Positions 13,767-17,650 of a stretch of 17,650 nt of DNA are shown here, piece by piece. Source of the stretch: M3007 sp046153695 (lineage in GTDB: Bacteria > Bacteroidota > Bacteroidia > Chitinophagales > Saprospiraceae); assembly GCA_046153695.1 (NCBI GenBank), contig JBJXEZ010000347.1:1-17650 (forward strand). The letters are read 5' to 3'. A program made the translations under genes and the position numbers. The first letter of the stretch is position 1; every line of letters begins with the position of its first letter. The notes below the pieces were generated by a model. The model worked only from the letters and a program-made list of their open reading frames with translations. It did not search any database and had not been told where the DNA came from.

Positions 13767-16754
13767 TTAGAGCGTGTTTACCCGCCTTCGCCACCGCCAC
13801 CATCCCATCCCTGCCAACAGGCCCGCTGCCAGCGCCCATACTTCGAGCCGCACCCACCACGGTGGGGTCAGCCTGACCGGATCGCTTGTGCCCGTGAGCA
13901 CAAACCCCGCCCAGTAGTACGGAAAAACATCTGGAACGCTGTCAAGGTAGCTGCGTTTGGCGTTGGTCAGCGCCGCGTCCTTGTCTTGCCCGTCGTGGAT
14001 ATTTTTTAAAAAAAAGTCCATGAGCACCGCCGTAGCATCGTCGCGCACTTCCCACAAACTCATCACTGTAGCCGGGCAGCCAGCGGCTTGAAATGCCCGC
14101 GATAAGCTCATCGTGCCCTCGCCCAGGGCAATCTTGCCGAGACCCGTGCGGCAAGCGCTGAGGAGGACTAAATCAGACCCGATGTGCATGTGGTAAATTT
14201 GGTAAGCAAACAACAGGTTGGTGGATTGCTGTATATCTGACGCCGATGGAATGGCAGAAAATGCCATCCACGACTGGTCGGGCAAGGAGTCGGCGGCCTC
14301 AGCATGGCCGTGGAAGTGGAGGATCGCGTGGCCGGCAACGTGGCAACGAAAACTGTCGAGCCGGGCTTTGTCGCCGACATACGACGTGCCTTCAAATGCT
14401 TTTTCGGCGGTCAGTACCACAGATTTGCCCGATTTTACTTGCTGCAGGCTGCTGTTCGTATAGTCGGGTGCAAAGCCGATATACGCGCCCTTGCGCTCGG
14501 GGCGCGGTTGCCCGGCGTAAAACAGCTCCAACGAGGCCGACGACGAAAGCCGAGCTTGGCTTGTTCGGGCCAAGTAGGGCAAGGTATCGTACCGAGGTTC
14601 GGCACCGACAGGCGAGCAAGGTTTGTAAAGCAACACATCGAATGGCAATAGCGCCAAGGCACCATCGGGCGACAGCGCAAGCCGCTTGGCCACAACTCCG
14701 TTCGGAAACACGGGCTGCACCAAATTTTCGTACAAACGACGGCTTTGTCGGACAAAATTGGCTAGTAGCGCCGTGTCACCGGAGCGGTTGTCTGCGGTAT
14801 TTTTGTCATTGATGAGGTGGAGAAATGCCAAAACAGACTCATCCCGATAGGGCCGGCGGGCCATGCGTACGCCGTCTCCGTCCACGGCAACGATGTACAG
14901 CAGGTTGCTGTCTCTGTCGGCGGTGTAGCTCAACCAGGTTTCGTCGGAGCGGAGCAGGTGGTCTTGCACATCGGAGGCGGTAGCTGTCTTGGCCGTGCGC
15001 CCGTCGGGCGACAGGTTGTATTGCTGGGCAATGTGTTGGCGCAGCGCTCGTTGCCGATCTTCCAGGTGGTAAAGCTTCCGATTCAGTGTGTCGTTATCTT
15101 TTCCGTTGGCTGTTCGGTACTCGACCACTTTTTGGCGCAGCAAGGCCCACTGTTCTTTCAGGTCGTGCTCTTGCAGAAGCAGGGATTCGGCTACGCCCGC
15201 ATCTTTGAGCGCGGCATCGGCGCTCACTTTTTGATGCAGCAACACGGCTTTACTTTTTTCAGAAAACTCGAATGCACGCGCCGCCGCACCGGCAGTACCC
15301 GCCTTGTGTTGCGCATACAGGATGCGGAACATACGCCCGAACAGGGCGCGGGCCTGGTGTGCAGAGCCTAATTTTGAGGATTCGTAAACGGCAGCGTTGC
15401 GCAGATTTTCCATCATTAGAATGGCGAGCGCTGTGGTACTATCGGCCAGGTGGAGGTGAGCAGGTTTGAGGGTGGTCTGGTACAACTGCCATTGGGCCTC
15501 GCCTTTCAGGTCGAGCGCCTCGGCTACAGCATTTTCGGGATCGGGCACGAAGTCGTCCGGGGCCGGGTTTTGGTGTGGGTCATCAGGTGACAGGTTCGGA
15601 AAAATCTGGCACAGGGCTTTTTGAGAAAAAAGCATGGCCTGCTCGAACTTGTTTTGGCGGTAGGCAGCCCAGCCCATGGTGTTGAGCAATTTCGCTACTT
15701 CCCGGTACTCGATGTCTTCCGCGTTCTCCAAGGCGAGTTGCAGTGCGGCTTCTCGGGTTTGCTGTACTTCGGCTACCCGCCCGATCCGGTCTTCGATCTC
15801 GGCCAAAATACCCAGCGCGTTGAACCGATATGAGATACGGGTAGGGGCGATGGACGCCAAGCCTGCCCGGGTATAGGATTCGGCTTCAGGCAACCGACCC
15901 AATTCGGCCAGACAACTGCCTTTGTTCGCCATGAGCATGCCCTTTGTGTCAGCCAAATTCTCGATGTAATCTTCCAAATACACCATATCACCATCAACAC
16001 CGGCGGCCAGGATGGCTGGGGTAGGCAGTGCCTGCAGCCCCGTTTCGTATTCGGCCAATGCCTTGGCGGGTTGGTTGGCATTCTGGTAGACTGCACCGAG
16101 ATCGCTGCGAATTTCGGCCATTGTAAAAGCGTTGTCGATGGCACGACTGGCATCGGTATCGGCCTCTAACAGGGCGAGGCCCTCACGCAGGAGATTTTCA
16201 GCTTCCTTGTTTTCGCCGAGCCGCGTTTTGATGTTGGCGAGTGATTTGTAAATCGGCCCGGCAGGGTTTTCGTCCTCTATAACATCGCCGTATTGATCAG
16301 AGAGTGCCTTGGCTTTTTCCAATACCAGCATGGCTGCATAGTTTCTGCCCAATCTCCGCAGAAAAAAGCCCTGCAGAAAATACAGCTGTCCCGTGAGGCC
16401 GTCGTCGGGCCACCAAGTCCGAGAGATGTATGTATCCAGGTGGTCAATTACAACCTGAGTATCTTCCTTACCTTCGAGATACGCACATTGTGTCCACAAA
16501 ATATCGACCCAATCCTTTCGCAATTTCAAGGTCCGGTAGGCTGCAAGGGCCGAATCGAGCTGGGGTAAAGCACGTTCCGTGCCCATAGCGTCAGCTTGCC
16601 GCACCCAGTCTTCAGCCCTTTGGGCCAAACCCCGTGTGTTGGAAAACACAATTTCTTTTTTGGAACCAATGGTTGCAGGAACGGGCGATGGCTGGTTGCA
16701 GGTCGAGGCAAAGACGAGCAACGCAATAGCGGAGGGCAGGTTGATATGTTTCAT
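13767..16754 (-). CDS. Exported TPR-CHAT domain protein with C-terminal membrane anchor
   Basis: The ATG at 16754 gives 995 residues. An ATG 29 codons upstream is rejected because a -7 box (16802-16795) lies between. The N-terminus MKHINLPSAIALLVFASTCNQPSP is a signal sequence, with Cys19 at a lipoprotein-like but non-canonical site. Residues about 50-440 are TPR-type helical repeats (NKEAENLLREGLALLE, NQPAKALAEYETGLQAL, NKFEQAMLFSQKAL), followed by a helical linker. The C-terminal CHAT domain carries the caspase-like dyad His815 (LHFHGHAE) and Cys868 (LLSACRTGLGKIALGEG). A transmembrane helix (about 966-986) and an arginine-rich tail (WRWRRRVNTL) end the protein. CHAT proteases such as TPR-CHAT/Craspase cut protein targets; here the topology places the dyad outside the cytoplasm. 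Its partner and target are unknown. Confidence 0.93.
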   Translation of the reverse strand: MKHINLPSAIALLVFASTCNQPSPVPATIGSKKEIVFSNTRGLAQRAEDWVRQADAMGTERALPQLDSALAAYRTLKLRKDWVDILWTQCAYLEGKEDTQVVIDHLDTYISRTWWPDDGLTGQLYFLQGFFLRRLGRNYAAMLVLEKAKALSDQYGDVIEDENPAGPIYKSLANIKTRLGENKEAENLLREGLALLEADTDASRAIDNAFTMAEIRSDLGAVYQNANQPAKALAEYETGLQALPTPAILAAGVDGDMVYLEDYIENLADTKGMLMANKGSCLAELGRLPEAESYTRAGLASIAPTRISYRFNALGILAEIEDRIGRVAEVQQTREAALQLALENAEDIEYREVAKLLNTMGWAAYRQNKFEQAMLFSQKALCQIFPNLSPDDPHQNPAPDDFVPDPENAVAEALDLKGEAQWQLYQTTLKPAHLHLADSTTALAILMMENLRNAAVYESSKLGSAHQARALFGRMFRILYAQHKAGTAGAAARAFEFSEKSKAVLLHQKVSADAALKDAGVAESLLLQEHDLKEQWALLRQKVVEYRTANGKDNDTLNRKLYHLEDRQRALRQHIAQQYNLSPDGRTAKTATASDVQDHLLRSDETWLSYTADRDSNLLYIVAVDGDGVRMARRPYRDESVLAFLHLINDKNTADNRSGDTALLANFVRQSRRLYENLVQPVFPNGVVAKRLALSPDGALALLPFDVLLYKPCSPVGAEPRYDTLPYLARTSQARLSSSASLELFYAGQPRPERKGAYIGFAPDYTNSSLQQVKSGKSVVLTAEKAFEGTSYVGDKARLDSFRCHVAGHAILHFHGHAEAADSLPDQSWMAFSAIPSASDIQQSTNLLFAYQIYHMHIGSDLVLLSACRTGLGKIALGEGTMSLSRAFQAAGCPATVMSLWEVRDDATAVLMDFFLKNIHDGQDKDAALTNAKRSYLDSVPDVFPYYWAGFVLTGTSDPVRLTPPWWVRLEVWALAAGLLAGMGWWRWRRRVNTL

Positions 16755-16794
16755 TTTGGTGCGCAGGTTTTTTGCTACGGGGGCAGTCAGGGGG

Positions 16795-16802
16795 CAAACA
16801 TA
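16795..16802 (-). promoter_or_regulatory. Bacteroidota-type -7 box upstream of the CHAT gene
   Basis: TATGTTTG on the minus strand is an exact TAnnTTTG, 40 bp before the chosen start. It decides the start against the ATG at 16841, which would lie upstream of it. No convincing -33 TTTG is seen. Confidence 0.6.
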
Positions 16803-16945
16803 CCAAATTTGTAGTTCATGTATTTCTTGCAAGCCCGGCACCTGAAAATTATACCCGCACCAATTCTAAGTACCGGGAGCAAAAGCCACCGTGCTGTGTA
16901 CAGATTGTTTCAAAATGACAAAGTAGAACAACGTACCCCAAACGC

Positions 16946-17650
16946 TCACTGCGAGCCATCTGCCTTTCCGCGTTGCACGGCGAATGTTGCGATTTTTTTG
17001 CCGTGTTCAAGCCCGGTTTCGCAATCGAACCGGTAGTGGATACAGCCATAAATTCGGGATTCCGAGGCTTCTTTAGCCATAGTGTTTAGGTCGTCGGACT
17101 TGTCGGGAAACAAATATCCCAGCACTTCTGCCGCCGCTGCCGAAAACGTGGAGTGACCGGAGGTGTACGCCGGGAAATTGGGTATCCCGGTACACGTCGT
17201 GACGTTTCGGTCTATTTCCGTTGGACGTGGCAGCAAGTAGTAGTATTTCACATCCCAGCAGGCAATGCCGGCATCCTGAACCGCGGTTCCCACGAGGGCC
17301 AATGCTCGTGCGGTTCGGACTTCGTTGAGCTGTTTTTCCTGTATCAGTTCGGCGGCTTTGCGGTTCCAGTGGCCGGGAGGAGTGTAGCTGCCTACGCCGT
17401 CTGCCCAATACGAGGTAATGCGGAATTGCTCACGGGTGCGGTTTTGTGCTATGGTACGCAGCTCGCCCATGGCCGTTTCAAAAGCAGGTGTTCCCGGCTG
17501 GGGCGGTACTGGCGGACGCAGGCTGTGCAGGGTGGACTGATCGAGGTTCCAGGTTTTTACATTGCCAAAAAACGGCAACATGGGCGGGCGAGCAGGCAGA
17601 TCAAGGCTCGTCCACTGTTTTGTAATGCCGCGTGCGGTGGCATCTGCCCG
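16946..17650 (-). CDS. Vanadium-dependent haloperoxidase / PAP2-type phosphatase family enzyme (partial, N-terminus beyond right edge)
   Basis: The frame is open from the right edge through 234 residues to TGA at 16946. The internal Met at 17581 is unlikely to be the start because RADATARGITKQWTSLDLPARPP upstream reads as family sequence. All three signature motifs are present: KX6RP (K135-R142-P in DVKYYYLLPRP), an SGH motif as YTSGHST (Ser164, His166; PSGH in most relatives), and SRX5HX3D (Arg199, His205, Asp209 in SRIYGCIHYRFD). These residues hold vanadate or phosphate. Members either oxidise halides with peroxide or hydrolyse phosphoesters; sequence alone does not decide. The HSTFSAAAAEVL helix is typical of bacterial haloperoxidase-like proteins. 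It lies 191 bp upstream of the CHAT gene on the same strand, but that gene has its own promoter box. Confidence 0.92.
   Translation of the reverse strand, partial: RADATARGITKQWTSLDLPARPPMLPFFGNVKTWNLDQSTLHSLRPPVPPQPGTPAFETAMGELRTIAQNRTREQFRITSYWADGVGSYTPPGHWNRKAAELIQEKQLNEVRTARALALVGTAVQDAGIACWDVKYYYLLPRPTEIDRNVTTCTGIPNFPAYTSGHSTFSAAAAEVLGYLFPDKSDDLNTMAKEASESRIYGCIHYRFDCETGLEHGKKIATFAVQRGKADGSQ

Overview
The window looks like a chromosomal segment of a member of the Bacteroidota, plausibly the Saprospiria/Chitinophagia side (inference). Several genes are preceded by a TAnnTTTG box, the characteristic -7 element of that phylum. The gene content also fits: an S9 peptidase with a long charged insert, an exported TPR-CHAT protein, a biotin carrier with the phylum's usual N-terminal extension, and an IS200-like transposase surrounded by short palindromic repeats.

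Region 1-4170 (minus strand) is a damaged type I restriction-modification locus. Reading leftwards it holds a C-terminally shortened dinD-like gene, an intact hsdM, a short reading frame coupled to hsdM by an ATGA overlap, about 1.2 kb of repeat-rich mobile DNA carrying an IS200/REP-associated (RAYT-type) transposase, a broken 3' gene fragment, and hsdS, which overlaps that fragment by ATGA and runs off the left edge. hsdR is not in the window. The mobile block is the most structured part. The transposase sits between 144-bp near-perfect inverted arms. Each arm carries palindromes followed by GTAG at a fixed distance of 8 nt. The right arm is split by a 169-bp MITE-like element with 19-bp terminal inverted repeats and a TAA duplication, so the uninterrupted site can be read directly from the other arm.

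Region 4313-9227 holds hflX (+), a convergent YhcG/DUF1016 nuclease gene (-), a small exported protein of unknown function (-), a biotin carboxyl carrier protein gene (+) and a membrane-anchored SRPBCC/GyrI-like protein gene (+). The dinD, hsdM, hsdS and YhcG genes suggest a small defence-associated neighbourhood around a housekeeping GTPase.

Region 9302-17650 holds a secreted S9 prolyl-oligopeptidase-type peptidase (-), a beta-CASP metallo-beta-lactamase RNase-like gene (+), a 995-residue exported TPR-CHAT protein with a C-terminal membrane anchor (-), and a vanadium haloperoxidase/PAP2 enzyme (-) cut by the right edge. Genes are mostly monocistronic and alternate in strand. A 43-bp near-perfect palindrome separates one convergent pair (SRPBCC/S9). 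Another pair (beta-CASP/CHAT) has adjoining stop codons with no spacer. No tRNA, rRNA, CRISPR array or riboswitch was recognised.
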